DNA from: Tigriopus japonicus
Lineage: Eukaryota > Arthropoda > Copepoda > Harpacticoida > Harpacticidae
DNA: 64,000 nt
Assembly (NCBI GenBank): GCA_010645155.1
Contig: CM021323.1
Location: 1,137,873 to 1,201,872 of the forward strand
Direction of reading: 5' to 3'
Below, one piece after another: positions 52,924-63,653 of the stretch. Positions within the stretch are counted from its first letter, which is position 1; every line of letters begins with the position of its first letter. The notes beneath the pieces are model-generated. The model saw nothing but the letters and a program-made list of their open reading frames with translations. It searched no databases and was not told the DNA's origin. The position numbers and the translations under genes are program-made.

Positions 52924-53519
52924 TTCCTATTGGACGTTTAGTTGTTTTAACTTAAGCCGAAAGACCCAAGTTAAAATGCTCGATTTGTCAAGCTAGTATC
53001 AATTGAGATAAACAATGGGGTGAGTTTGGTTTTTATTTGATTGGTTTTGTTGGCTCCAAAATGATGGGTTCGTGCTGATATGAGACATTGCACACGTCCT
53101 GAGTCCGATCCTCTCAATTGGACAATGAATAGAGGGAATGGCAAAAGGAGGAGTATGCACAAAAGAGATCACTTTGGAAAACCTCAAATCCCTAGTAGGA
53201 CCAATAGGCCAGATATCACCGCCAGACTTCGTCGTGGATGCCCTCCGATGATACCATGATATACAATTGTGGTTGAGTACGTACAAGCAAAGAAAGAATC
53301 CATATTGGAGCATTAGGTCGAGGGGATCAGTTCAATTGAGCCGTCCTTTTGTGCTAAAATCAACCGCCATCCCAGCTTACTCGAAGCTCGTCGTGTGGTT
53401 CTGAGGTAGGATTGGGCATTGGTCTGCCCTTCTTTCCCTCTTTCTCACTCACTCGAGCCGACTCTCACACATTTCCACACACTCACACACACTAATATAT
53501 CCCCTAATGCGATGGACAG

Positions 53520-53756
53520 ACAGACACAAGTGCTTTGATCGACTTTTGCTTCATTTGTCACGAACAGAGAGAAGCAATCGTAGTTCACAAAAGATCTGGG
53601 CTTTTGAGTGATTTTCTCTGTCTGATCCACTCCTTAGATTTCCGAGTTGATAACGTGAACCGGAGGCACGTCCTCGCCAAGCCGGTGTTAGCTGGCTCTC
53701 TTGATTCACTACCAAACTACCTTCACGTATCCACCCTGGCTTTTGAAGGTCCGTGA
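53520..53756 (+). CDS. Gene A, possible terminal exon
   Basis: A frame of 78 codons plus stop follows AG at 53518-53519, with a branch-like cctaatg 16 bases before. It enters in phase 0, as the donor at 51154 requires. The peptide includes DFCFICHEQREAIVVHKRSG and ends ...STLAFEGP. Purines are about 49% at position 1 and 38% at position 3. The pyrimidine tract of the acceptor is weak and no AATAAA follows closely, so the assignment is tentative. An overlapping frame (53701-53931) ending in a lysine-rich tail is also open and could be the real continuation. Confidence 0.22.
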   Translation, partial: TDTSALIDFCFICHEQREAIVVHKRSGLLSDFLCLIHSLDFRVDNVNRRHVLAKPVLAGSLDSLPNYLHVSTLAFEGP

Positions 53757-55065
53757 AGTGCTGAACCCCTGTTATTATGTGCCAGATCTTCGCTTCATGA
53801 TCAGCTCGAAAACGTGGGGAGGTAACATGAGTAGGGTTGAGAGGAAGCCCTATTGGAACCTTGGAACGGCACCCAAGGGGCCAGGAAAGGCCAAGAAGAA
53901 GAGAAAAGAACGACGAACCCTGTTATTTTAGCCGTTATCAATAATCATCGAAACTCAGGAGAAGAGCACGAGCATGGATGGGAGTATGCGACTGTCAGTG
54001 TCTGAGTGCATGTGGTTGGTTGAGGGTTTGTGGATTATGGCATTGGCGAGGTCTTTCATTATCAAAAGTAGTCATGAAAAAGCAAACCATCCGGGCACAA
54101 CGGCACAACTCCACCCTTTGGTTTCCCCTTTTAGCTGATTGACAATGGTTGGTGGTTCCACGAGCTTGAAACGGCAAGTGAATGTGGAAGCACAACAACT
54201 GGTACAGGAACAGGTCGTCTTTTGGCGTCGTTGAAGACTGAGAACAACCAGAAGAAGAACGAGAAGAAGCCCTGGTGAGGCTCTCCTACTCTTAGTGTAC
54301 TCTCCCTTCCTCTTGCTTCCTGGTCTTTAGCGTTCCTTGTCGTAGTGCATGCGATTGATTGACTTTTTACCACCTGATCCTAAGAGCCCTTGGATTGTAG
54401 TAGGAGTCGAAACGGTGGCTTCATTGCTGTAGTATTCCGTACCTTACTGGGTGCTCTTTCATGGTTACTCGAAATGAGAAGCGAGAACAAGGATCGAAGC
54501 CAGAGAAACACACGCAAGTTCGCCCCAGTAATTAGTTGCAGAGAATCTAGGTGAATTATAAGGAGGCAAACTTGCCAAACAAAGCAATCATAAAATGCTT
54601 TGTCTTCCCACTCTGCCAGGGCCAACATCAAAGTCGGCCAAATGAACTCCTTAGAATTGGTCCAAATGGTTTCCCAAAGCCTTTTTCATCGAGCTCTGGG
54701 AACTTTTAGCCACATGCGAATGCTTCGATAAAGCACGATACTCTCGCATTGTTACTGTCTAGGACTCGCATCTACCCAGAATGTACCTTATGTAGTAACA
54801 AACCGACCAACCAAGCATATTCGTCCTGCCCTTTTCTTTGATACTTTTGTCCATCTTTGCTTCTGGAACCAAAGTGAAGTGCATACTTTGTATTTTGAAT
54901 CCCTGGGAGAAGATCAGCCCTTTAAGCTCATTTCCATACACGAGAAAACGATGGTATAAAACAAGTCAATCTTTTGTGAGGCTCAAAAGAAAAGTGAACA
55001 AGAATGCGACAAGTCATAAAATCCCTGTGAATGGATGGAAAGAGACGAAACATGACACGACAGAG

Positions 55066-55212
55066 ATGGAGGCTCCCAATATAGATTGCCAATTCAAGCA
55101 AAAGACTTTCTCCAAGCAACCCTTGAATGTTCACGTTGGGAACAAACCAGCGATCTTCCCCTTCTTGTTCTCATTGGTGTGCCATGTCCCACTATGTATT
55201 TACTACAGTATT
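55066..55212 (+). CDS. Candidate coding exon with membrane segment
   Basis: ATG in good context (gagATGG) opens 49 codons, MEAPNIDCQFKQKTFSKQPL..., closing with a hydrophobic stretch (FPFLFSLVCHVPLCIYYSI) at a consensus donor ATT|GTAAGTG, phase 0. The open frame extends upstream to 54838. Purines are about 64% at position 1 and 50% at position 3 over the last 100 codons. It lies about 600 bases before the gene B promoter region, so it would belong to another transcript whose next exon I cannot identify. Confidence 0.24.
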
Positions 55213-55493
55213 GTAAGTGACATGGCGAGTGCGTGTACTACGTACTGTCGTTTCATTTGGGAAACGCGCCTTTCTTTCTTCAAAATGGGCAACAAATTTT
55301 AATCCATCTCTTGTGAGCTGAGACCATATCTTTGGTTGTATCTTGGACGAAGGCAGCTGCTGCAAAAGCGCTCGGGTGTCTGGCTTGCTCTTTAGTCTCT
55401 TCCAAGAGAGCCGGGGGATTAGACACGCTTCCATTAATTAAACCCCCGTCATTGATAGCTTCTTTTTAGTTTATTGGAAAGCCTCGATACATG

Positions 55494-55576
55494 AAAGGGA
55501 GAGGAAGACGGAGAAGAAGAAGGAGGAGAAGAGGAGGAAGAGAAGCAGGAAGAACATGAAGGAGACGGGAGACGAC
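55494..55576 (+). repeat. Long purine tract before gene B
   Basis: About 80 bases with only a handful of pyrimidines, mostly GGA, GAA and GAG units. It lies about 100-200 bases upstream of the proposed 5' exon of gene B. Confidence 0.85.
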
Positions 55577-55658
55577 CACCATTAGGAACAGCCTCAATAG
55601 TGGTGGTTCTCGGGGTCTTCTTCTTTTTGGTTTTCTCCTCTTCCCCTTTTCATTCCCA

Positions 55659-55781
55659 CTCTCTCTCTCTCTCTTTGAATTTCAACCGTCCGGCTAGTCG
55701 AGTAAACCTTCGAACTACGTACACTACAACAACTAGTTCGCCTTCTGTTTTTGCCGAGCTAGCTGCCGTCCGCTGCTGCTC
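55659..55781 (+). other. Candidate 5' non-coding exon of gene B, with upstream CT tract
   Basis: A CT dinucleotide tract (55659-55674) is followed by about 100 bases ending in the donor CTC|GTGAGTTTCG at 55782. A typical 3' splice site (TTTTATAG|G) lies only 78 bases downstream, with a branch-like gttaat between them, so 55782-55859 looks like a compact constitutive intron. The frame across the junction stays open (GTG-initiated 60-codon frame, then 43 more codons) but holds no ATG, so I read the exon as 5' untranslated rather than coding. The transcription start is not determined. The CT tract (GAGA on the other strand) and an 80-base purine tract just upstream suit a promoter-proximal position, which is inference. 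Confidence 0.4.
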
Positions 55782-55859
55782 GTGAGTTTCGGTGTTCCCT
55801 TACAAGTGGAACAAGCCGGATTCCATCTCGTGTTAATGTTTTAATTATTGATTTTATAG
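55782..55859 (+). other. Candidate 78-base intron
   Basis: GTGAGT at the 5' end, a branch-like gttaat about 25 bases before the 3' end, a T-rich tract and TTTTATAG at the 3' end. The size and layout are typical of short introns in compact invertebrate genomes. It is the best complete splice pair in the window. Confidence 0.45.
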
Positions 55860-56211
55860 GAAGGCATTCTGGTGTCTAGGAGAAGTGCAAGCAAACCAGC
55901 AACCAACCAAAGGCAAAGAGGAGAGCGAGTCTCTGCTGAAAACACAAACCGACACCACCTTGCCAAGCATTTCCCTATTTTGAAATTGAGAGCTTGCTGG
56001 TTAGTTAGTGAGTCGGTCCATGCTTAGTTGAGGGAGTGGGAGAGTTTGCAGGTTTCTGGTACAAACATTACACTTACATTGCCAATGGTTTACGACTTTC
56101 TGGACTCAGGAGAGTTGGGGCGTACTTGGATCGAGGTGATCACTACGACCTGATAACTGAAAAGCCTCTCAATGACCTCCCTGTCGATGGCTGATTAGAA
56201 ACCAAGTCTAA

Positions 56212-56354
56212 ATGATGATGATGAAGACAAGTATTGGAGTCCTCGGCAATCAAGTTCCCTTCGAGTCAGGAGGAGCGAAGCCTCTTCTAAGTTTGGTTGA
56301 CAAAACCACCATGACACACCTCACTCAAAAGTTTCAGCCCTATCAAGTCGAAGG
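56212..56354 (+). CDS. Gene B, first coding exon (unknown protein)
   Basis: An open frame begins with four consecutive ATG codons (56212-56223), continues with KTSIGVLGNQVPF, and runs 47 codons to VE plus two bases, where the donor GG|GTGAGA appears. Purines occupy about 65% of first codon positions against about 52% of third positions. It lies in the exon that begins at 55860, just after the 78-base intron, so it would be the first coding part of a transcript starting near 55.68 kb. Earlier ATGs in that exon open only short frames: 56083 gives about 22 codons. The exon ends in phase 2, which fits the acceptor at 62544. No domain is recognised, the protein start is soluble-looking, and no signal peptide is visible. 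The four ATGs sit in a GATG microsatellite, so the true start could be any of them. Confidence 0.38.
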
Positions 56355-57572
56355 GTGAGACGATGATAGAAAGTTTCCTGTAAACCATTAATGAGCTTCA
56401 AAAAGTGATTGGAACACACACGCTAGCACACACACAAGTTACCAAGTGCTCGATCAACAGACTCCAATCTCCCCATCATGCCTCCTAGGCTGCTCGTCAG
56501 CTTATCCTGATGTTAATTTAGGTCCCCTCTTGATGAGCACCGGGAAGGAAGGAAGATGAGCTTCGATTTTGCAAAATGAAATAACAAATGTTTGCTCTAG
56601 GGTGTTTCGGAAATTGAACGTCCCTCTTTCTCGCGCACCCATTCTGTAGCGAACACATTCATACACCCACCCACTCACTCACTCACTTGCTTCCTCAGTC
56701 ATACAGTACAGTACTAGTGTGACGGTCCAACGTTCGTTCCCGTTCTGGAACGAACTCTTTGAAACAACATGCATAATCGCTGGTTGTCTAGATATGAAGG
56801 GTTAAACTAACCTTGTTGGAACCCTTCGAGATCCCATTTCCAAACTCCCAAGCTTCCACTCACTTCTCCATACCATCTATCATTAATTTGAAAATTCCCT
56901 CCGAGCAAGAAGACTGCGCCTTGTACCAAAGAAGAACAACAACAAAAACCTCCTCGTTCGTTCGAGCTCGCCTTCATCAGCCTTTGAAGGCAATGAAGCT
57001 CGCCAAAATGCAGAATATAGCAGGAGTGAATGAACAACCACCCACTTTCCTACCTCCTTACCAACCAACCGATTGAGGTGTGTGTGAGTGTGCATGCGTC
57101 CGATCGAACGGATGGTACCCGAGTGCCTTCGATCGTTTCTCCAACTACTCTCACTCGTTGCCCTTCCCTGCAAGGGTTCCGAGATTCATTCCAGTTCCTC
57201 TATTCAACATGCAGCCTTGCTTAGGAGTCCCCCCAATCTCGCCTGGTTGGAAATGAGTCTATCGATTTGCAAAATAGCGCACAAATTTTGAGAGCTTCCT
57301 CGCTTTGAATATTTCGCCCTCAACGGTGGCAATGGGTGATGTGTCGATAACGAGGGCATTCTCCTTGGGATTTGGCAAGATCAGCTTCCACCGTGGTTAT
57401 GTGCATACATCATCAAACACTGGAGGTCCTAGCGTATTGAGGATAGAGAATTGGAGTCAAATCCAGTTAATGTATTAGCGTTCTGCTCCGAGTTTTGCAA
57501 TTGAAAGAGACGTTAGGGACGTCTTTGCTTGCTCCTTGTTCCTGTCTTTCCATCTCGGTGCAATAATAAGTG

Positions 57573-57782
57573 ATGCACAAGACTTGGGTCGTGGAATTCA
57601 AAAGGCATAGTAATGACATCCTTCAAGCTGAGGACTCAATGAAGACAGGCTTAGAAACGCGGGGAGTCAAATTGGAAATTGAATATGATTTGAATGGAAG
57701 CTTGAAAGTGCTATTCTTCTCCGTTTACAGAGGGTTGAAGAGTGTCATGAAATTCAAATTCCATGTTTGCCAATCAAATTGA
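57573..57782 (+). CDS. Candidate small ORF (69 residues)
   Basis: Complete frame from ATG (G at -3) to TGA, starting MHKTWVVEFKRHSNDILQ. Purines are about 63% at position 1 and 54% at position 3. It lies inside the proposed large intron of gene B on the same strand and has no clear promoter or polyadenylation signal. It could be chance. Confidence 0.17.
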   Translation: MHKTWVVEFKRHSNDILQAEDSMKTGLETRGVKLEIEYDLNGSLKVLFFSVYRGLKSVMKFKFHVCQSN

Positions 57783-60700
57783 ATTAATGAAACATCTCCC
57801 CCCTCTATTTTCATTGTAGCAACATGGAGAGAGCATGGTTTTATGAAGGGTAAAATTAAAGTACGTAAAGGTATTCTAAATATCATCTGTGTTCTGTTTC
57901 TCGTGCATTGCCTAGCAATCGATTTGATCTCTAGCCATCCCTCCAATATTCAGGTGCAAAATAGACGCCATATGCGAGTGATTTCGTGAGTGTATAAACC
58001 TCGTAAAAAAGATCACTGAAAATCTGTGAACAAATGCTCCAAAGTTTCCAGAATAAATCGAGTACCCGCTCGTCAATGGAACCCAGATTAGTTCAGTCCT
58101 ATTTTCATGTGAAATTTCAATTGAAAGAAAAAATTATATATAACAGGTGAAATGCAGGATCGATTCAATTTTTAATTTACCCCTGAACGAAATTGTTCTG
58201 TAATTGGTTGGTTAGGTTGTGCAGATATGATATCAAATCATTTGGCCTTTGTTCATTCTCTCGCCCACAAATGGAGTCTTATCCATATGTGCCTAATTTC
58301 AATTATTTGAAATCCATTTGTTGTGTACACAACCGTAGGAAATCAGCACACAGGTGCCTTAGATTGGACAAAGACTAATTTCACCTCCCACGAGATGCAA
58401 TCCTATAGTGTGCGTAATACTGTAGTAGGGTGACTAAATACGAACGTGTGTGCGTGCATCTTGTTCGAAAATAGTGCTTCTCTGTCCATCCACCAATATC
58501 CTTTGGTGCTTGCCTTATGATGTGTGCAAGCCGTACTGATTCATGCAGGATTGAGGATGAATGTAGTAAGATTGTAAGACGATCGGTGATAATTTCTCGA
58601 TTTCACTTTCGTTCTTCTCTCGCCTTTGAATCAGTGCTGTGGTGTGGTTGGTTCTTTATGGAGGAGACTCTTTTTGTCTACCTGGGAATGAAATCTCTTC
58701 TCGTCGTTTGTGCATGGATAGATATCAAGATGGCGATGACTTATCACTTGAAACTTGAAATGAAATGAACCAAGCAAGACTTACTTATAAATACTCTTCG
58801 GCTCGGCTCAGTACGACCGAATGAACCGACGAGTCAACCATCCAACCAACCAACGGACGAACCCGTACCTGGCAAAAAGGTTCTGTCAAGCGTGATAAAA
58901 GTAACAGGGGACGAGTTTGGAGAGTTACTTCATTTCCTTCACTGGAAATGTCGTTAGATGTTAGTATTTTAATGCATGTAGCATGTAAGAGCGAAGGGCA
59001 AGCAACCACGGAACCAGTGGGTGAAGCAGTGGTAATTGTGTAAAAAAGCGGAACCTAATCGAACCGATCTGCGGTAGTTTTGTTCCATTTCGGGTTCCCG
59101 GAAAATTGCTCTTTGATTTCCATTCACCCAATAGAATCAGAAAGGTCCATTAGTGAGTGGTTGTGGGAGGAAGAGAGTGGTTAGTCAGCCTCAAAACGCA
59201 TTCAACTGTGCCTACAACAGTTGAGGAAGGCGAGGGTACGCTGATTGCTGCGAGAACTTTTAATGCCTTGCCTTATGTCATTGCAAAGCAGTTATGATGA
59301 ATCCTTGAATTGATCCATTTCTAATTCAGGGGAGAGCAGCTAGTATTGCAATTATATAACAGAAGTTGATTATATGTGTCTATCCTACTATTCTAATTTA
59401 TGTCACGGAGGAGGGCTCATGAATGGCGACAAAGGCCAGAGCACAGAATAATTGGTCTTAGCCGGCAGAGAATTTTATTGGCATTTCCAAGAGAAATTGT
59501 CTCGGAAAACTTTGATTGCTGCACATGACAATCAAAAACCCATTTCCACAGTATTGATTTATGCAAGGGATTTCTTACAAAGAAACCTTTCATGAGCGTT
59601 TAATTTCTCCCCGCATTGACCTTGTTTTTCAAAACATACCTAGCACCCGTTCGCTTCTTGCACTATATAAAAATAAAACTTCCTACTTAAAGCAAGTTGA
59701 CTTCCGAAAACCTTAAGGCCAAGTTAGATGATAAGATTGGTGCTCCTCCATCTTTGTTTTTGCCTATACCGATAGTCCCATAGGCTGTCTGTCATGCATG
59801 TATACATGGCATCTCCGAGCAGAGCTTGGAGTGTACACACTTGGCCATCATTAATCTTGCTTTATTGACAATCTTTATTGAGTTTGGGTCCTGCGTCGAT
59901 ACACCACCCTAAACCAACCATCAGCTTCACCACCAGCAAGCATGACGTGGGGTATTACATTTGCTCCATTCCCAATATGTTTCATTAAAAGGAAGATCGG
60001 AGAGGTGGCTTCGATGTACAGAAAGTCTAGATTTGGCTTGGAACACTCGGAACCCAGAAATGGACCACAGTCGTTCATGTAAAGGTCAATTAGGAGTGAG
60101 AGAGAGTGGTTTGGTAACCCTGAATCGTGTCAAAGCGAGGCGATATTGCCAAAGATGCCATGTTTACACTGAGTAAAGATGCGACATTATCCTATTTGCT
60201 TTCCCCGTATTGGTTGGCATTGGGCTTATTTATTCTCCCCATGAAAACCGAACTCAAGCGAAAGGAAACACAGTGGTACACCAGTCTCGTCATCAGCAAA
60301 TTTCGAATCTTATAAAAGGTAATCGTCTCCCTATTAATAGCGAGATTTGACTTGCTTGTACGTCTCACCGACTGATGTCATTTTCTTGTTGTGTAATCTC
60401 ATTGGCAAAACCGGAGTGATCACCGTCAATTTGCCAAGGCTTGGTTGTTCTTTCACTCTCCTACTCGATAAGCTAGTCAGTTCCATGTTCGTTCGCTTAC
60501 TTCGATCCCTTTTGGCAGCTTCACGGCATGCGTGAACCAAAGGGGGAACAGTTTGAGACTTGAAGATCAATCTAATATCGATACTTGTTGCCTGACATTG
60601 GGTGTCATGCTTGGTTGATCCCAAAAGGGGTTGTCGACCGCCCTTCCCCTTCTGTTCAGCTCAACGAGCGGTCCATCATGGACCACCACCAAAGACCCCA

Positions 60701-61589
60701 ATGAAGGCTGAGGGCTCTTGTTTTGCTCGACGTCGCTCAACCGTAGAACGAGAGTAATAGGAACAGGAACACGTGGAACGGTCGGCATCAAATGATTGGA
60801 AATCTCAAGGGCAGGGTCACACACTGATTATGCCCATCTTTGATTCCTTGCAAGGGAATTGAGGGTTGCTGATTAGAAGGGGATTACTATCGTACACAAT
60901 TTTCTTGTCATACAACAGGAAGAAGTCGAATTACCAGAATATGGGATTAAACCTATTAATCAACAATTGACTAAAGCTTTTTTGGCCATTGTTCCTGCTG
61001 AATGGAATCAGCTTCTTGATGTTGGCATTATCATAGTCTCTAGTTAGAAAAGAATTAGTGAACGCAGTACAATTTCTAACCTTTCATCCATTATAATCCC
61101 ATCCACCCATAGAGTGTGGCGTAAATGAGAAGAACATTGATATTTTGCCGAGGCTTTGAGAGTGGGTGCGTGCGTTACTTGCTGGTCAGTCTTACAAATG
61201 CAGTCTATCTTCTTCGTAAGAGTATGACTCATGCGTTCGGCACATTGACGAATTTTCTTATATGGTGATCGGGATAATGGATTCCCTTTTCTTCTTCTCC
61301 TTCTTTCTTACTACTTGCTCATTCACTCTCACTCTCTTTCGTTCGATATGGGAACCGTTATGTCACTCATTGATTTTCCATTGGATTATGTTCCATGATC
61401 CATCCCGGGTTGGACCCCCTTTTCCACTTGACACATTACTACTCTCATTGAAAGGCAATGTGGACCCTAAGGCATTCATTCAGAGACTCTTAATATAATA
61501 ATGGCCCGCGAGCTTCTAGTCAGAAGAAACGTCAGGAGGACGAAGACCATCATCTTCCATACGTTTGGACATACAACGTATACCCTACT

Positions 61590-61613
61590 GTACACTACGT
61601 ACGTATAGTGTAC
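61590..61613. repeat. Inverted repeat, 8-base arms
   Basis: gtacacta and tagtgtac flank an 8-base centre cgtacgta that is itself nearly palindromic. It lies in the proposed long intron of gene B. Confidence 0.7.
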
Positions 61614-62024
61614 GTACTTGTATACGAATAGGGTCCACAATGAAGTCAAGGGCTGCTGGCTTCTCTCAAAACCGATAGGGTTATTGACGGATATGCCATG
61701 GTCCATGGATCGAGATCAGGGAAAAGAGAAATTTTCTTTTGAACCTCGCCCGCACCACTGACTTTGGAATAGAGGACACGACCATCTTGAATATCAATAA
61801 GATGAGACCCTCTGAAGGAAGTGCCTTTGGAACATGGATCACGTCAGGGTTAATAAGAAAATTCGTGGCAGACAATCTAATCAGTGCTAATCTGATGCAT
61901 GAAATCCTCGCCGAGCTCCCTCTCGCACTCTCATTCTTCGTTGATTTATAATGGAAAAGAAGCCGTGAGTTTGTCAACTTTCAGTCCTTAACGAGAAAAA
62001 GACAGAGCGTCAGGACAAAGTTAC

Positions 62025-62186
62025 CTTAGCATCGCTTTTGCAAAACAAGACAACTAATTGGATTTTGAGAAAGTCGGCTTGTGATTTGATTGAATATTTC
62101 ACAAGGGTCATTGCGTTCCTTCTTGCCAGAATGGGATTGCTCTTCAGCGTGAGACAGGTTATTTTGTACGATTTCAATGAAGCCAT
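62025..62186 (-). CDS. Candidate 5' coding exon antisense to gene B intron
   Basis: Minus-strand ATG in good context (gaaATGG) opens 54 codons, MASLKSYKITCLTLKSNP..., ending with ...FCKSDAK at donor CTAAG|GTAACT in phase 0. Purines are about 60% at position 1 and 44% at position 3. A plus-strand frame (62038-62301) overlaps it with weaker bias. If real, it starts a minus-strand gene within the 6.2 kb intron of gene B. No domain recognised. Confidence 0.24.
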
Positions 62187-62371
62187 TTCATTATCATCGG
62201 TGTCAGTCACAACAAAGAAAAATGAGAACACCTTTTCAAACTTGACAAAGCACCCGATGAAACGCGACGAAATGTCCGCAAAAAAGCCTTCAAATATGTA
62301 AAAATCAAAGTCTTGAAAACAGAGCGAGCAAAAAGTGCTGACGAATCGGATGGAGAGGATGAAGCATAACA

Positions 62372-62421
62372 GGCAGCAGCAGCATCAACAACAACAACAT
62401 CTTCAACAACGACAACAACAG
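62372..62421 (+). repeat. (CAG/CAA)n tract
   Basis: CAG and CAA units with CAT, CTT and CGA interruptions. It could encode glutamine in one frame but has no supporting exon. Confidence 0.8.
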
Positions 62422-62543
62422 AGCTAAGGAAGGCGTGTGAATGTGCGATTGCATTGCTTCACTTCTTGTATCACTTACTGAACCTACTGTATTGTACGTA
62501 CGTAGGCAACACGTACTAGCTTTCTTGGTGTGATATTCTACAG

Positions 62544-62716
62544 ACGGGGATTTAGGATTGGAGGTGTCATTGGCGGTGTCTCGTGTTCTGTCACCAAATT
62601 TCTGTTTGTTGCAAAGAAATCTTTGAAGGTGAAAAAGGCCGCGACGGGGATAGGATTTCCCCGTCGGATTTTGCATAAATTCAATCTCTTCGTTTTTATC
62701 ACGTTTCAAAGTCGAA
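62544..62716 (+). CDS. Gene B, internal coding exon (basic, unknown)
   Basis: A pyrimidine-containing acceptor (gatattctacag, AG at 62542-62543) is followed by an open frame of 57 codons that ends at the strong donor GAA|GTGAGTG. The peptide begins RGFRIGGVIGGV, is strongly basic (KKSLKVKK, FPRRILHK) and has a hydrophobic patch near its end (NLFVFITF). First-position purines are about 59% against 46% at position 3. It enters in phase 2 and leaves in phase 1. These phases fit the exon before (donor phase 2 at 56354) and the exon after (63450), so a 6.2 kb intron would precede it. I do not recognise the protein. The basic residues could suggest nucleic-acid or membrane contact, but that is only a guess. 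Confidence 0.33.
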
Positions 62717-63370
62717 GTGAGTGAAGAAGGTTGGATGTATTGTCGGCAAAATTGTCCACACGTAGAACTCACTTCGGATCAAATGCGGTTCTTCGTTTGG
62801 CAAGGTCCACACATCAGACATATGTAGTGTAGATATGATGAATCTGAGCCTTCCTTGATGGCTTGATATTTCAATATTGACTTGGTGGGATTTCAACACA
62901 AGTTTCTTTTCTCACTTCATTTCTTTTCAATCCTTTGAAGACCGTTCGTTTCGTTCTCCTCTTCTTTAGCCAGCTCAATGCATTCAGATCAAGATTGTAC
63001 CGTAGTAGTCACTTGATCTCTAACGTTCTCAATTCTCATCACCTTAAATGGCAAAAAGTCAATCTCTCCCTCTCTTATTGAGCGAGTCTCACAGATTTCA
63101 CCCAGACAGTTTTTGCTCATTTGCCTGACCTTTGGATTGAACATATCTTTGGTGTTAGGTGATTTATTGGAGTTCTGGGATGTGATTAGACGCTACGAAT
63201 CTATTTCTTTGGCTCCTCTCTCATCAGTTGTAGTTCCGGATCGTTTCTGCCAACCCTTTTCTTTCGAATATCCATTCCGAGTGTTGAATATACAAAAATC
63301 TTGGAGTGCCTCCGTCTATCCGCCAAAGAGTAGAAGGAAAGTGTAGCAACTTTGACTCAATGTTGATATT

Positions 63371-63389
63371 GATTTCCTTTTAGGTGAGT
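63371..63389 (+). other. Candidate recursive splice site near gene B last exon
   Basis: gatttccttttag directly followed by GTGAGT at 63384. The tract is shorter than at 52.9 kb, but both halves match consensus. It lies 66 bases before the proposed acceptor of the last gene B exon. Confidence 0.32.
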
Positions 63390-63449
63390 GTCCGTGATCA
63401 GGCAATTCTTTGATCTTGCCAAGTTTCCTTGAGCAAATGTCATTGCCAG

Positions 63450-63619
63450 TTGATGTGGAGGTAAATTCGATAGGCGCGATTGAAAAAAAGCCCAGGTACG
63501 AGGCTGATGCATGGATGGCCAGCAGCAATATTCTGATTCTTACTTCGGAAGAGCTCAGATCTGAAGGTGTAGCGACTGTGGGCAAATCTCTAATCCGTTC
63601 ACTGACAGCCAAAGGATGA
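63450..63619 (+). CDS. Gene B, terminal coding exon (unknown)
   Basis: The acceptor cattgccag (AG at 63448-63449) is followed by an open frame entered in phase 1 that ends with TGA at 63617-63619 after ...GKSLIRSLTAKG. The peptide begins DVEVNSIGAIEKK and contains EADAWMASSNILILTSEEL. First-position purines are about 68% against 57% at position 3. The phase matches the donor at 62716, joining R and I across the junction. An ATTAAA follows 35 bases after the stop. A second possible 3' splice site (ttttag at 63383) sits 66 bases upstream, but its downstream frames close quickly. Total predicted product with the two preceding exons is about 161 residues. Family unknown. Confidence 0.35.
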
Positions 63620-63653
63620 GCAGGCAATTGGCATTTGAAAGGCAATCTCTGGG

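Larger units (their letters stand above)
56355..62543. other. Proposed intron of gene B
   Basis: A 6.2 kb stretch between donor 56355 and acceptor 62543, with the small ORF at 57573, an antisense candidate exon at 62025-62186 and two GTACGTAC sites near 61.6 and 62.5 kb. Nothing else is recognised. Confidence 0.33.
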
